A program made the translations under genes and the position numbers. From the NCBI GenBank assembly GCA_905116865.2, contig CAJHNH020004569.1, positions 267,001 through 331,000 on the forward strand: a DNA stretch of 64,000 bases, in the 5' to 3' direction. Positions 53,901 through 64,000 of the stretch are shown here, in pieces; position 1 is the first letter of the stretch, and every line of letters starts with the position of its first letter. Under the pieces are notes generated by a model. The model did no database searches and had not been told where the DNA came from. It worked only from the letters and a program-made list of their open reading frames with translations. Origin of the DNA: Candidula unifasciata (Eukaryota > Mollusca > Gastropoda > Stylommatophora > Geomitridae).

Positions 53901-56900
53901 CTGATTTTGCAGGCATACTCTGATTTGTTGGGATTTATTCTGGCTTTGAACGATGCTGTTAAGAACAAGAAGATCCGTGACCAGTACCCTGTGTCGTCGG
54001 TACGTTATGTCTTGTTTGTTTGGCATTATGTAGTCAGATGTTTACACATAGAATGTGAATAAATTTAAATGAGAACCAGAATATAACACCTATGAACGTG
54101 TGAACCAGCAGACAATTATTGCACCACTGCATGTGTGAACAAGCAAGATGAGAGTTATCATCAACGCTGTATGGGCTGAGTTGGTGAATAACCACCAGTC
54201 AGTAATACTAACATGATTACATGACATGGTAGTAAAGAATATATTTGAGATCAGGATAGCAGACTTCGTGTCCAAGTTCTCATGGGAGCAATCAGTAGTT
54301 GTACCTTGGGGTGGCTGCTGCAGGAAAATGCCTAGTTTGCTGGGACCTTGAGTGCCATGAAGATAACCCAGCTCATAACTCATGACATATTTGGTGGCCC
54401 ACCCTGACATTTTCATGGCCCACCAGTGGTCTGCAGACCATAGGTTGAAGAACATTGGCTTAGACTGTTAAGTCAGCAGCTAAAATATTTATAAGGACCC
54501 CTGTCCGTACTTTGAGATATTTGGCATATGATGCCAGGAAGGAGGGGCAGGGGCCGGCCAACACGAAGATGGGCACAGGATATAAGTGACTCCTTGAGTA
54601 TGAAAGTACATGAGGCGGAAGAGCTGGCGAGAGATCGAGTTTCTTTCATGCAGACCGTGATGAAAGCAACGTTCTGCAAACGACCTGCTACATGATGATG
54701 ATAACCAGTATAACAATGCAGACCGGCATTTTTGAATGGTATTTCCTGTTCTTTGGGTTCAAAGTCGCATGTGGTGACCATTTGGGATATTTGAAAACGT
54801 AGTTAAAGCCATAAACTGTAGCATCTTTGTGAGTTTTATCAAGTTACTGTCTGTGAAAACAATAAGGCCTCTGAGCAGACTTCTTCATGCACGTCAACAA
54901 GATTTATGACTTTGGAAGCCTCATATTTAAATCAAACGTGTTTATCAGTTTTATCTGAAGCTAGACTAAGAAAGTTATGAGGTAGACTTGTTTCAGTCAT
55001 TGATAGAGTGTAACTTTGATGAGGGATAGCTCTGATATATACCTCACGCAAAACCTACAACGATAACAAAGCTGGTACAAAAAGAATAAATGTTCATGAC
55101 AAAAGCAGTATTCATCAGTATCAGGTCTAGTGCAATTCCCTTATTGTTTGGAAACATAGGCTTTGAAATTACTGCCAAATTGAGTGTTAAATAAAGTTTG
55201 TTTTTGTGTGAAAATACTAATTGTTTTCTGAGGTCATTTTCTGTACCAAAAAAGGTGCTCTGTTATGATGTTCTAAAAGTTTTTCTGGAACAAGATCTAA
55301 TGGGCAGATTGTGTTTATATTTTATTTTTACATTAGAAAGTGGTTCATGTTCATTTACAATTAATTTTGGATATAATTTAACAAGTTTTCCTTGAGTGCC
55401 ATGGTGGTACGTGGACAAATTATTTCTCTTTACCAATGTCTCTAAACATGCCATCTGTTTATTTACAAATAATAAACTACTAACACAGTTTATTTCTGTA
55501 GCAGTATTCTAATATTATTCCTCAACAATCCCAGCTCACCCTGAGGTGTGATATGTGTATGTTGTGGGCCAGTTGCATTAGTATGGTCTGTTTTAATGTG
55601 TTACTCTTGTGACATTTCACAATTGTGTTACCACAAGGGGCCTCCGATACTAAATCCCCCTAGGACTCAAAGAGTTGATGAAAAAAAAGTTCCGCAAAAT
55701 ACTAGGGGGATCCACTGTTGATTTGTGTTTCTCTTGAATTTGATTTATCTGTGTAATCAATTGCTGTGTCTTGTCAACAGCAAGTGGAGAAGCTGCATGG
55801 TCTTCTAGAGGTCCTAGACAAGTGGGTGGATGAGATCCCCCCCATTGATCAACCACAGCGATTCGGCAATAAGGCTTTCAGAACTTGGTTTGCCAGGTTG
55901 AAAGAGGTAACTGTTGTATGCAGTGGCTGTGTGCCTGTCTGGTGTTTGAAGCTTCTTATTACATGTTTGTTTTAAATATCAGGATTTTGGCTATTTGAGT
56001 TGCTGCATGCATGTCTGGGTAGTTTCTTACTTATGTCTGCATTGCCAGGTTTTGAGTTGATTGTAAACCTAATTTGTTTAATATGATTAATTACTTTTGC
56101 AACCTGTCACAAACATCAGAAGAAGAAAGTCATAAATTGTAGCCATGGTATCAGAAATGGGAAAATGGAACATGTGAAACTGGAAAGATTTATGGAGACC
56201 CATATGAAGAAAGAGGAAGATATTGTGAGAAGATTCTTGCAGCCGTTTGTCTTATCATGGAGGAATGTGTCAGCATGTGAACTGAAACATGTTGTTGAAG
56301 ATCGCAGGTAGTGGAGAGGCATGGTTGGCCACGCCAGTCTGCACGGCACTTGTTGATAGAAACTATTTTTTTTTTAACTTTATTTTAACCATAGGATCTC
56401 AAATTTTCGTTCCACCCTCTCTTTTGCTAGAAAGGTCCAGGGTTGTTGGAGGAGAGCTTGCCGCCAGGGTTTGAGCCGGCAGTGCCTGAGCTTATTGTCT
56501 ATCTCATTGAAAGTGTGGGAAACGATACACGCATCGACTATGGGACTGGTAGGTGCTTGTTTACTTTGTTCTTGATGTTACTGTGAAGTCCAGAAGTGTA
56601 AGCAAACATTTGTGGTGTTATCGATTAATATATCTTTTGGCTCCATGATACAGAATATTTTCTCTGCTCCTGTCCCTCCAGAAGTGTTAACTTTGATACA
56701 TATAGTTCATGTCCTGTCTTTCCTGTTCTCTTAGCTCTTCTTTAGATCTCTTTCTCTTTTTTTGTTGTTGTTGAGGCCAGCTCCTTCTCTTTGTCTTCTC
56801 CCTCTTTTCCCTCTGCTTTCTTTTGCTGTGTGTATTTTAGCATGTAAGTATGTGAATGTCTGTTTCTTTTTTCAGTCTGTCACATACAATTTATAGCTTA

Positions 56901-59900
56901 TTTACTATTAAATGAGTTTAAATTTGTTATAACTGACCTTTAAAATATGAACTATGAGAAGGACAGAGTATTAGATTGGCCTGCTTTCTCAATTACTTGT
57001 TTGAAAATTTTGTTTCCTTACGTTGGTGCATGTTTTTACAAAGTTGTTTGTCTGTGTATGTTTATAAAGAATCATAATGAGAATAGATATTTATAACATC
57101 AAGTAAAATAAATACTGAACCGTGGGAATGAACAATCAGCTTGCATAACTGGCTTATCACACAAATTTACAAATGTTTAATACGGTACAGAAAAGGAAAA
57201 TTCTAAATTTGAATTCTGGCTTTAAGTTTCCATACATAGGAAGAATAAATGTATCATCAATGCCATTACAGGCGTAACTCTAGCTGTGCTTATGTGCATT
57301 CTTAACCAGGGAAGAACACACATCAAATTGTGTTTTCAAAACAGTGATAGTCATGCAGAGTTTATTGTTACCTTTACCTTTAGCTTATTATATCAGTAAA
57401 AATGGTTTTGATAAAAAATGTGTTTTTGTTTGTCAGTGTATGGAAACTTATAGGACACTCGGTATGTTACTAATAATACTGAAGATCAAGATACAAAGCA
57501 AGAGAAAGTGAGGATGTCCAAGAAACAATCCATCCCTCAAACATGCAAACCACTGAGTCATGAAAGAGCAGGGTCAGCGGAGCTAGCACATTTATGGTTT
57601 TAAAAAAAAATTTTGTCAAAATTTAAAATATCAAGGACATCAGAGGAGCTTCCAATTTTCTGTGTTCACCATCACATGGAGCTGCGGGGGAGTAGCTTGT
57701 TGTGGTTGTTCTTGTTATTGATCCAGCGGCACATGATCTTTCGCCCTTTGGCCCAATGCCATGTAGTGGAATTTACAGGTTTTCGCAAGCTGTTCTTTTC
57801 CTCCCTACAAGGTGTTCACCCTGTCTGGTCTCGGAGGGAGTAGCATTCTTCTAGTCTCGCTGAGTTTTTGGCACTCAAAGAGGTGATGGTCAACAGTTTT
57901 GTAGGGGTAGTTACATAGCTGGCACTCTTGGGAGTGTTGTGGCTGTATTCTGTTTAGATGTCCATTGAGTGGAGTTTATTGTGTTCTGAGTCTGAAGATG
58001 GTGGCCTGGTCCCTTCTTGTTAAATGGTTAATGCTGTCATTAGGATCAGGGCCAGCCAGGTGTCTATAAACCTCTCTTCCAGTATCTCCCACTACCCACA
58101 ACACCAACACTTCTTACCCCCTGCCTCTAGAGGCTCAGTCCCACGGTGGAGTAGCAGCTAGATGATTTTCTCTGACCTGAAAGAGGTAGGTTTAAATCCA
58201 CATTGAGTTGATTTTTTCCATTCAGAAATTACATTGGCTCTCAGGCTAAAATGGGTATCAGGTAGATTCCCGGGAAGGAAAGGTGGCTGGCTGATGTGAT
58301 GATGATGGCCACATCAGCCACTCAGTGCCAGCTGGTCTGTAAAATATGAGTCTAGCACCATATGCCTCAGGAGCCACTGGTGTGAAAAGGGTACTAACTG
58401 GCTGACTGACTGGCTGTCTGGCTGACTGACTGACCAATTGACTGACTGGCTGACTGATTGACCAATTGACTGACTGGCTGGCTGGTTGGCTGACTGACTG
58501 GCTGGGTGGTCAACTGGCTAGCTGACTGCAGTCTGACTGACTGGTTAGCTAACTGACTGGCTGACTGACTGGCTGGCTGACTGACTGAATGGCTGACCTT
58601 CTTATTGGTTGATCCTAGCTGCTTGTACTAGGAACGATAGCTTCCACTAATGTGTTTTTTGAACCACTGCAGCACATGCTAGAGCTGAAGTGTTTGAGTG
58701 TCCAGGACATTCTGAGATAGAATTCTTCAGTGTACAGATGGAGGGCTAGGGAAAAATGGAGTATAAGGAGGAAAAGGACAAGAAGAAGAAAAAACAATAT
58801 ATTAGAGGAATTGCACACCCTTAAGCAAAAACTGCACGTTGAGACAAATAACCCTTAATTAACAGAGGCTGTGACAATGACCTCGTATATACAGTGACTG
58901 CCTCTGTCCTCACTGTCTGTGATGTTCAGGTCTCAGTAGGAGCTTAGCCACAACTCTAGCCTGGAACTTCAACCCTGGGTAACCAAAATGTTTCATCTTG
59001 CAGGTCATGAGCTTGCCTTTGTGGCATTTTTATGTTGTCTTTGCAAACTGGGAGTTCTCAGAGAGGAGGATTATGTTGCAGTTGTTCTCAAGCTGTTTGA
59101 GAGGTAAGTTGGGTGTGGCTGATCTTTGCTGGATGAGAGAGCTGCTGTTATTCTGGTATCTAGAGGTAGCTGAATGCACAGGGTTATTATAATCTCAGGT
59201 GTTGATCATCAACTTAACTCTTTGAGTCCCAAGGAACGAGTCCCAAGGAACGCATCATACGTTCATAGGTTCCTACCTAGATGCCCAATGAACGCATGAT
59301 GCGCTGATTTTATAACTTTACTTACTACCCCCTGGGCCTGTGATGCTAAACCCCCTGGGACTCAAAGAGTTAACAATTGGTACTCAAGTTCAGCAGTTTG
59401 ATAGCTTCATGAGTCTGTTGTAATTGTTGACCTCTTGATACTATTTCTAATACTGTATTTTGTTGTTGTTGGCACTGTTCTGTCTTTCTAGGTGATAGTG
59501 TTCTGTTATTATCACAGTCAACATCCCTGCACATTGGGCATTCCCATGGTGTGCTCAATCCTCTGATGCAGCAGCCACTCCAATGTATTTCTACTAATTG
59601 TTCAAATGAGAGGTTGGTTATAATGTCTCCTATCTCAGCCTTGAGGGTTGCATAGAGGTGCTTTACTCCCAAATCACGCAATCATGTTAGTGTCACTAGC
59701 CCAGCCCGTACAGCGTTGATAATATCTGCTCTGTCCATGCTTCTTCCCACATGTGTTGGTGCATTGCTTGACAGTTGGTCTGCTCGCTCATTACTTTTTT
59801 CACCAGCATAACTAGGATTGTAGATGCAGGTGAGGGAGGTTAATTTTCTATGCTTTGTACCCATCAATGTTCTGTTGTGCTAAATGAAGGCATAGGCATT

Positions 59901-60354
59901 ACAGCCCCCCCCCCCCCCCCCCTCTCCCCCTTTTGGGTTTCATTTTGGAGGGAAAAGAATATATTTGCTGCCCTCCAAAAAGCATTTCCTAAAAAGCAAC
60001 TAATTATGGGTGTTTCCTTCTAAGTTATTGTGCGACTACCTGAGAGGAAAGGAAACAACAGCCTGCATAGAAACAAGCAAGATGCATAAAATGGATGAGC
60101 ACGCAAAACTCAAGTTCTGGAACCAGGCCGAAGTCCAGAAGTGTACAAACAACCAGAGTTTACAGCCAGTGATCACGAAGAAGAAGAAATATTAAGTAAT
60201 TCATGAACTTGTTACATTTAACTCTGCAGATATCTGTACCTGATGCGCAAACTGCAACTGACCTATCGCATGGAGCCAGCAGGAAGCCACGGGGTGTGGA
60301 GTCTGGATGACTACCAATTCTTGCCATTTCTGTGGGGGAGTTCACAGTTAATGG
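50959..60354 (+). CDS. PTPA: PTPA, serine/threonine-protein phosphatase 2A activator (C-terminus beyond window)
   Basis: Cytosolic/nuclear peptidyl-prolyl isomerase-like protein that, with ATP and Mg, activates PP2A catalytic subunits. Exons: 50959-50989, 51651-51760, 53913-53999, 55781-55906, 56431-56548, 59004-59103, 60230-60354; all AG/GT, with phases in agreement over 697 nt (232 codons plus one base). The product aligns along its whole length with animal [24 protein letters not shown], then [19 protein letters not shown] (RFGNKA box), [18 protein letters not shown] (nucleotide-site loop), [34 protein letters not shown] and LWGSSQLM. The short N-terminus before DLSDKES varies in the family. 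About 90 C-terminal residues are missing; the last donor ATGG|GTTAGT leads into an intron carrying an LTR element. Confidence 0.96.
51247..51465 (-). repeat. tRNA-derived SINE family B, full length
   Basis: TGTGTATCCTTAACAAGACG to the tRNA-like head, which on the minus strand reads GGCTTAGGCACTGC and GCCGGTTCGATCCCAGC. In PTPA intron 1. Confidence 0.78.
51651..51760 (+). CDS. PTPA: PTPA exon 2
   Basis: Acceptor TTCTGTTACAG, donor CAG|GTAATG. Encodes [20 protein letters not shown] and [17 protein letters not shown]. Confidence 0.93.
51795..52035 (+). repeat. Dispersed repeat family E
   Basis: GGTAAGTAGAGGTTCTGGAA, TAACTGGTACTGTTAGCAT and TGCAGTGATGTCAATTCGTGA (pieces) align with 50070-50325. 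Confidence 0.65.
52040..53335. other. Unassigned PTPA intron sequence
   Basis: No exon-like or element signature recognised between the family E and family A copies. Confidence 0.45.
53338..53623 (+). repeat. SINE family A copy
   Basis: CAGTGTGGGTTCTAGACCCC, TGCTTGAGAGGCAAGTAGCC and AGAACTTTCTGTCAGAGCTG (pieces), ending GGAAAAGAAGTC. Confidence 0.75.
53913..53999 (+). CDS. PTPA: PTPA exon 3
   Basis: Acceptor GATTTTGCAG, donor TCG|GTACGT, phase 0 both sides. Encodes [20 protein letters not shown] then IRDQYPVSS. Confidence 0.95.
54540..54712 (+). pseudogene. LINE 3' end (same family as 46500)
   Basis: The plus strand reads [40 protein letters not shown] and CKRPAT, matching the minus-strand copy at 46500-46775. 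Confidence 0.82.
54720..55775. other. AT-rich PTPA intron sequence
   Basis: Nothing recognised except a MITE end at about 55640-55680 (CCCCTAGGACTCAAAGAGTT), matching the element at 59218-59369. Confidence 0.5.
55781..55906 (+). CDS. PTPA: PTPA exon 4
   Basis: Acceptor TTGTCAACAG, donor GAG|GTAACT, phase 0. Contains the PTPA signature [16 protein letters not shown]. Confidence 0.96.
56431..56548 (+). CDS. PTPA: PTPA exon 5
   Basis: Acceptor CTCTTTTGCTAG chosen because it alone keeps phase 0; two other AGs within 12 bases do not. Encodes [20 protein letters not shown] and [13 protein letters not shown]. Donor ACTG|GTAGGT. Confidence 0.92.
56550..57650. other. Unassigned PTPA intron sequence
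   Basis: AT-rich; no repeat or exon signal seen. Confidence 0.5.
57655..57990 (-). pseudogene. LINE relic: Cys/His tail
   Basis: The minus strand reads [20 protein letters not shown] then [20 protein letters not shown], then PRPDRVNTL and later [16 protein letters not shown]. This is the CxxC...HxxxxC module after RNase H in non-LTR elements. Confidence 0.75.
58125..58390 (+). repeat. tRNA-like SINE family I
   Basis: Head with GGTGGAGTAGCAGCTAGATG (A-box-like) and AGGTAGGTTTAAATCCAC (B-box-like), then a body ending GAGCCACTGGTGTGAAAAGGG (pieces). Confidence 0.5.
58395..58600. repeat. CTGACTGACTGGCTGG-type short tandem repeat
   Basis: Irregular array of GACTGACTGGCTG words adjoining the 3' end of the SINE at 58125, possibly grown from its tail. 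Confidence 0.85.
59004..59103 (+). CDS. PTPA: PTPA exon 6
   Basis: Acceptor TCATCTTGCAG, donor GAGAG|GTAAGT; phases 1 and 2. Encodes [20 protein letters not shown] and [14 protein letters not shown]. Confidence 0.96.
59218..59369. mobile_element. 152-bp piggyBac-like MITE
   Basis: Flanked by TTAA at 59214-59217 and 59370-59373. Inverted ends CTCTTTGAGTCCCAAGG and CCTGGGACTCAAAGAG. No coding capacity. Confidence 0.85.
59385..59880 (-). pseudogene. LINE relic: RNase H domain end
   Basis: The minus strand reads [20 protein letters not shown] then [16 protein letters not shown], then in a second frame [13 protein letters not shown] and [15 protein letters not shown] is the conserved RNase H motif of these LINEs. 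Confidence 0.78.
59930..60188 (+). repeat. SINE family A next to PTPA exon 7
   Basis: TTCATTTTGGAGGGAAAAGA, AACAACAGCCTGCATAGAAA and TCAAGTTCTGGAACCAGGCC, ending GATCACGAAGAAGAAGAAA. Preceded by poly-C at about 59905-59922. Confidence 0.8.
60230..60354 (+). CDS. PTPA: PTPA exon 7
   Basis: Acceptor AACTCTGCAG, donor ATGG|GTTAGT; phases 2 and 1. Encodes [20 protein letters not shown] and [12 protein letters not shown] family A SINE ends 41 bases before it. Confidence 0.95.
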
Positions 60355-60524
60355 GTTAGTGCGGCTTGTTCTGTGTGTAATAATTTGTGGTCTACTTGTA
60401 ATAATTTGAAGCTTCACTTGGAATAAATCTGGTTCAACTTAGAATGAATCGTGGTTTACTTGGGCTGAACCTTGACGTAGACTTGACATGAACCTTGGTT
60501 TACACCGACTTTAACATCTAGGGT

Positions 60525-60845
60525 TGACAACTCAAACGCTGCTCGTCTTCTTGGTACATTCTGTCAGTTTATTCTCGTCCATTTATTTCACATGTTCAAC
60601 ACATTATTCACATTTATTTCACTCGCGACATTTTCGAACATTAAACATTTGCGCAACATAAAGACGACATCTTCAAATACTACAACCGTCTTCTCTGACT
60701 TCTGATGATCGACTGACCACGAGGCTAGCTCGGGCTTTCCCTCGCTTCCTCGACTAGGCACAAGTATCTCGTGCTGTCCCTTGTTGCACGGACTTTCTGC
60801 TTGCCACTATGTAATCGTGAAGACCATGCACAGCACCTCATCACA
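60525..60845 (-). mobile_element. Probable 3' LTR of a retrotransposon
   Basis: On the minus strand it begins TGTGATGAGGTGCTGTG and can end GAGTTGTCA (TG...CA), about 321 bp. It contains several AATAAA signals and is directly preceded by a purine tract (AAAAAGGGGGGGGAG) like the plus-strand primer of LTR elements. The second LTR is not in the window, so the borders are provisional. Confidence 0.65.
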
Positions 60846-60847
60846 TA

Positions 60848-60863
60848 CTCCCCCCCTTTTTAA
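60848..60863 (-). other. Polypurine tract before the LTR
   Basis: The minus strand reads AAAAAGGGGGGGGAG followed by TA and the LTR start. Confidence 0.6.
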
Positions 60864-61079
60864 CAAAATGATACTTTATGGAACATCAAGTATCATTTTC
60901 CCTTTTACTGATAGATGACTCAATGGAACATAAATCTAACCTCAATTACTGCCCTTGGTTTCAAAAATTTTTTCTGTATGTTTTTTTAAAGTACTGATCT
61001 GGTGATAGATATCTCATCTTTACACCTATTGCATCTGTAGTATAACTTCGTCACTATATCTATTCTATGATGTTCGAGT

Positions 61080-61970
61080 GAAATAATGATCATTGTGATG
61101 ATGGTGATGTTAATGGTCAGCTTTGAGATATTTACTAGAGGGATAATAAATCAATTTAATTGTATTACTCTTAGGAATTATAGTTCCTGATTATCCTTAA
61201 TTACTGCCCTTTAAAACTGCTTTTAGTATTTACTGCATGCTTTCCCTGTACTGAGCTGGTGAAGAGTTTAAACCATCTTTACACCTATTGCATCTGTAGA
61301 ATTGTCTAGTCACTATATCTACTCTATCAGGTTCAAAGTGAAATGATAGTGATGATGATCAGCTTTGAGATATTTACTACATAGAAAATTGGATTGAACC
61401 AATATTTCTACATCACCTTTTACAGGGTGTTAAACCCCAAGGACTCTTAGCCGATATGATAGTGATAAGATGATGGTCAGCTTTGAGATATTTATTACGT
61501 AGAAAATTGGATTTAACCAATGTTTCTACCTCACCTTTCACAGGGTGTTAAACCCCAAGGACTCTTAGCCGATATGATAGTGGTAAGATATTTTTAACAT
61601 AGTGCTTCTAGTTTCCCAAAAGCTCTATAACACCTTTTACAGGGTAATTACCCAACCCCAAGGAATCTACCACAGAAAAAAAAATGCATGTTGAGATATT
61701 TTTTTCATAGACCAAAGTCTCACCTTTCACAGAGTAATTACCCAACTCCAAGGAATCTAACATGAAAACAATGATAGCTGAGATATATTTTTCATAGATC
61801 TTAAAGTTTCCTCCAGGTCTATAAAAACCTTTAACAGAGTATTCAACTCCAAGGAATCTCCGATGAAATGAATATTGGGATGATTTTTAATAGAGTTTAG
61901 GGTTTCCCCACCAGTCTCTACATCACCTTTAACAGAGTATTCAACTCCAAGGAATCCCACACACCTTTTC
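61080..61970. repeat. Degenerate ~100-bp tandem repeat inside the LTR element
   Basis: Repeated blocks CACCTTTCACAGGGTGTTAA, ACCCCAAGGACTCTTAGCC and GATATTTACTACATAGAAAA (pieces) with irregular spacing; later units are shorter. Confidence 0.75.
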
Positions 61971-61974
61971 CCCC

Positions 61975-63140
61975 TTTAAATGGATACAGATGAGTTCAAC
62001 TCCTCTACTGTGCTTGTGCTTTGATGTGTGCACTTTTTCTTTACCATCAGTATGTCTATTCAGCATCAGTATAACTATAGATGGTTCCTAATCTTGGATG
62101 TGGTGGACACCTTTAGCATGTCCCTGTGCTGTGTACCTATGCCAAAACATTTCAAATTGAATTTATGTAAATCATTCTGTGGAAAAAGATTTCTATATGA
62201 TCTATTGCTAAATCTTTAATTCGGTTGTGCTGTTCCTGGGGAGAGAGAATTTTTTTTTTTTTTTTAAACTTTTGAACTATTAACTGTTATTACATGAATA
62301 CTAAACTATTCCTAATGAACTACTAACTCTGTCATTACATGAATACTAAACTATTCCTAATGAACTACTAACCTAAGTTAAATGCATGTACACTATTAAA
62401 ATACTACCCACAAATCTTTCATTCATCATTCATTCCTGTTTTATTCTCTTTCATTCCCATTCATTCCAATAACTATCCTTGATCTTGATCCATCCCTGCA
62501 GGCTGTGTGTGTCTTGCCTATACTCTGGCGCTTGCTTTTAAGGTTCTCATTCCCTGGTTCTCTTGACAATCTGTTCTGCTCTGGGGCCTCTCTTGGTAGG
62601 ATAGCTGGTAATCTTGCAAATATACTGACTAAAAATATAATTTTATAAGTTAACACAATACTATTATCATTGTTCAGTGACTGTATACACTAATATGCCA
62701 CCTTTAAAATAATTCATAATGAAATTAAACGGAAGGTGTTCAATACACACAGTATGTGACTTATAAATGAAACCAGGTGTTTATGCACTTTTTAAAATAC
62801 TTCATTAATTTGATATTTACACAAACACTAGATTATTAACTTGATTAACTTTCACAATTAATATTTGTGTACACACGATGTACTACTGACATTTTTGTGG
62901 CTGTTGATTGTGCTTAAACTGTAGGAATGCTTCATTATTCTCGCATTCTTTATTTTATGATACGTTTGGTATTCGACGATCTTGATATTGTATAGATGCT
63001 CTTGAAGTGTTGCTTAGAATTTGATGATTTTGAAATGTTTCAATGGTCGATTTTGAGGTATCTGGAGAAAAATCAATTTCGTGTTCCTTGATGGTGATTT
63101 TCAAATTTGAATAATTCAGTGGTTGATATGTTTCTGTTCA
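61975..63140. other. Interior of the LTR element, not decipherable
   Basis: AT-rich. A minus frame at 62441-62656 reads REAPEQNRLSREPGNENLK, which could be a pol or gag scrap. A 35-bp direct repeat (CATGAATACTAAACTATTCC) occurs at 62294 and 62338. No RT or integrase motif is visible. Confidence 0.35.
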
Positions 63141-63179
63141 TTCACTGTACAGTACAGGTTGGTGATTTCTGATTTTGGT

Positions 63180-63600
63180 TGGTCAAACTCTGATGGCTGA
63201 TCAAACTGTGATGGCTGGTCAAACTATTTGGCTGGTCAAACTGAGATGGCTGGTCAAACTGTTTTGACTGGTCAAACTGTGATGACTGGTCAAACTGATG
63301 GCATGTCAAACTGTGATGGCATGTCAAACTGTGATGGCTGGTCAAACTGTGATGGCTGGTCAAACTGTGATGGCTGGTCAAACTGTGATGACTGGTCAAA
63401 CTGTGATGACTGGTCAAACTGTGATGGCATGTCAAACTGTGATGGCTGGTCAAACTGTGATGGCATGTCAAACTGTGATGGCTGGTCAAACTGTGATGGC
63501 TGGTCAAACTGTGATGGCATGTCAAACTGTGATGACATGTCAAACTGTGATGACATGTCAAACTGTGATGGCATGTCAAACTGTGATGGCTGTTATTTTT
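63180..63600. repeat. 18-bp minisatellite, ~23 copies
   Basis: Unit TGGTCAAACTGTGATGGC with CATGTC and TGACTG variants. 18 bp is six codons, so both strands stay open; the minus frame (SQFDMP/SLTSHH) abuts the protease-like frame. Confidence 0.95.
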
Positions 63601-64000
63601 GTTGATAGAGATGACTTTGTTCCCAGACTCGTATGTCTTCATCAGAACAGTCTCTAATGTTGAAGTCTTTGTATCCCAGAATCACATCTGTTCCGATGTT
63701 GCTCAATACCAGTACTTTCAATGGTCTTGATATATAGGGCGACTTCAAATAAATATAAGCTGTCCGAAATCGCATCAACAAACCTTCTCTGTCTAAACAG
63801 TAAACTATTTCTCCGCTATAATCTGATTTTTCTAAAAATTTGTCACGTACCAAAGAGATATTTGATTTTCTATTTACTTGCATTTGTGCTGGTTTCTTGT
63901 TTATCAAACATTTAGTTGACTTTTCCCAATATTTCTGACTTTCTGCTCTGTGAAATTGATCATAATCTATATATTTATTGTCCTCTAAGAATGAAAATTC
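63593..64000 (-). pseudogene. Retropepsin-like fragment of an LTR retrotransposon pol
   Basis: A minus frame open to the window edge reads ISLVRDKFL, then YLKSPYISRPLKVLVL and TDVILGYKDF, the strand-and-flap layout of a retroviral-type aspartic protease with the IxG exit motif. At the place where the catalytic Asp-Thr-Gly is expected I read Asn-Arg-Lys, so the domain looks inactive. The frame stops at 63593 next to the 18-bp minisatellite, and no RT follows in the 3 kb to the LTR, so the element is a deleted or non-autonomous copy. Confidence 0.55.

Noticed and set aside
63142..63657. Frames SLTSHH/SQFDMP and MAGQTV through the 18-bp repeat
   Set aside because: The six-codon unit keeps several frames open; no link to a gene.

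Overview
The window is animal nuclear DNA: split genes with GT-AG introns, long introns, one tRNA gene, and many tandem repeats, SINEs, LINE relics and small DNA transposons. The dispersed repeats and the protein style suggest a lophotrochozoan, most likely a gastropod mollusc. That placement is inference, because no marker gene is present.

Three protein-coding genes are supported. (1) 72-20590, plus strand: the 3' half of a laminin gamma-type subunit gene. Eleven exons encode the end of a laminin IV (L4) domain, a short run of laminin-EGF (LE) modules and about 579 residues of coiled coil, ending in a stop without LG domains. (2) 43077-31422, minus strand: a BTBD8 orthologue in three exons. 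Its 6.8 kb last exon holds the BTB domain, the conserved post-BTB region and three separate coding tandem repeats. The three exons join in frame to 2,362 codons plus stop. (3) 50959-60354 and continuing past the window, plus strand: PTPA, the PP2A phosphatase activator. Seven exons cover about the first 232 residues. A tRNA-Ala(CGC) gene lies at 48345-48416 on the minus strand.

Layout: 1-20.6 kb laminin exons separated by repeat-filled introns; 20.6-31.4 kb gene-free, opening with a 741-bp inverted-repeat transposon and then five unrelated minisatellites; 31.4-43.1 kb BTBD8; 43.1-50.9 kb gene-poor, with a minisatellite, SINEs, LINE 3' ends and the tRNA; 50.9-60.4 kb PTPA; 60.5-64 kb a degraded LTR retrotransposon in minus orientation, probably inside the next PTPA intron.

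The three genes have no evident functional link: extracellular matrix, a BTB protein tied to endocytosis or synapse in vertebrates, and phosphatase activation. I did not find a convincing new biological system. The points most worth checking are a laminin exon flanked by 220-bp inverted repeats, the very large coding minisatellite in BTBD8, the divergent laminin gamma tail, and the number of unrelated minisatellites in one locus.
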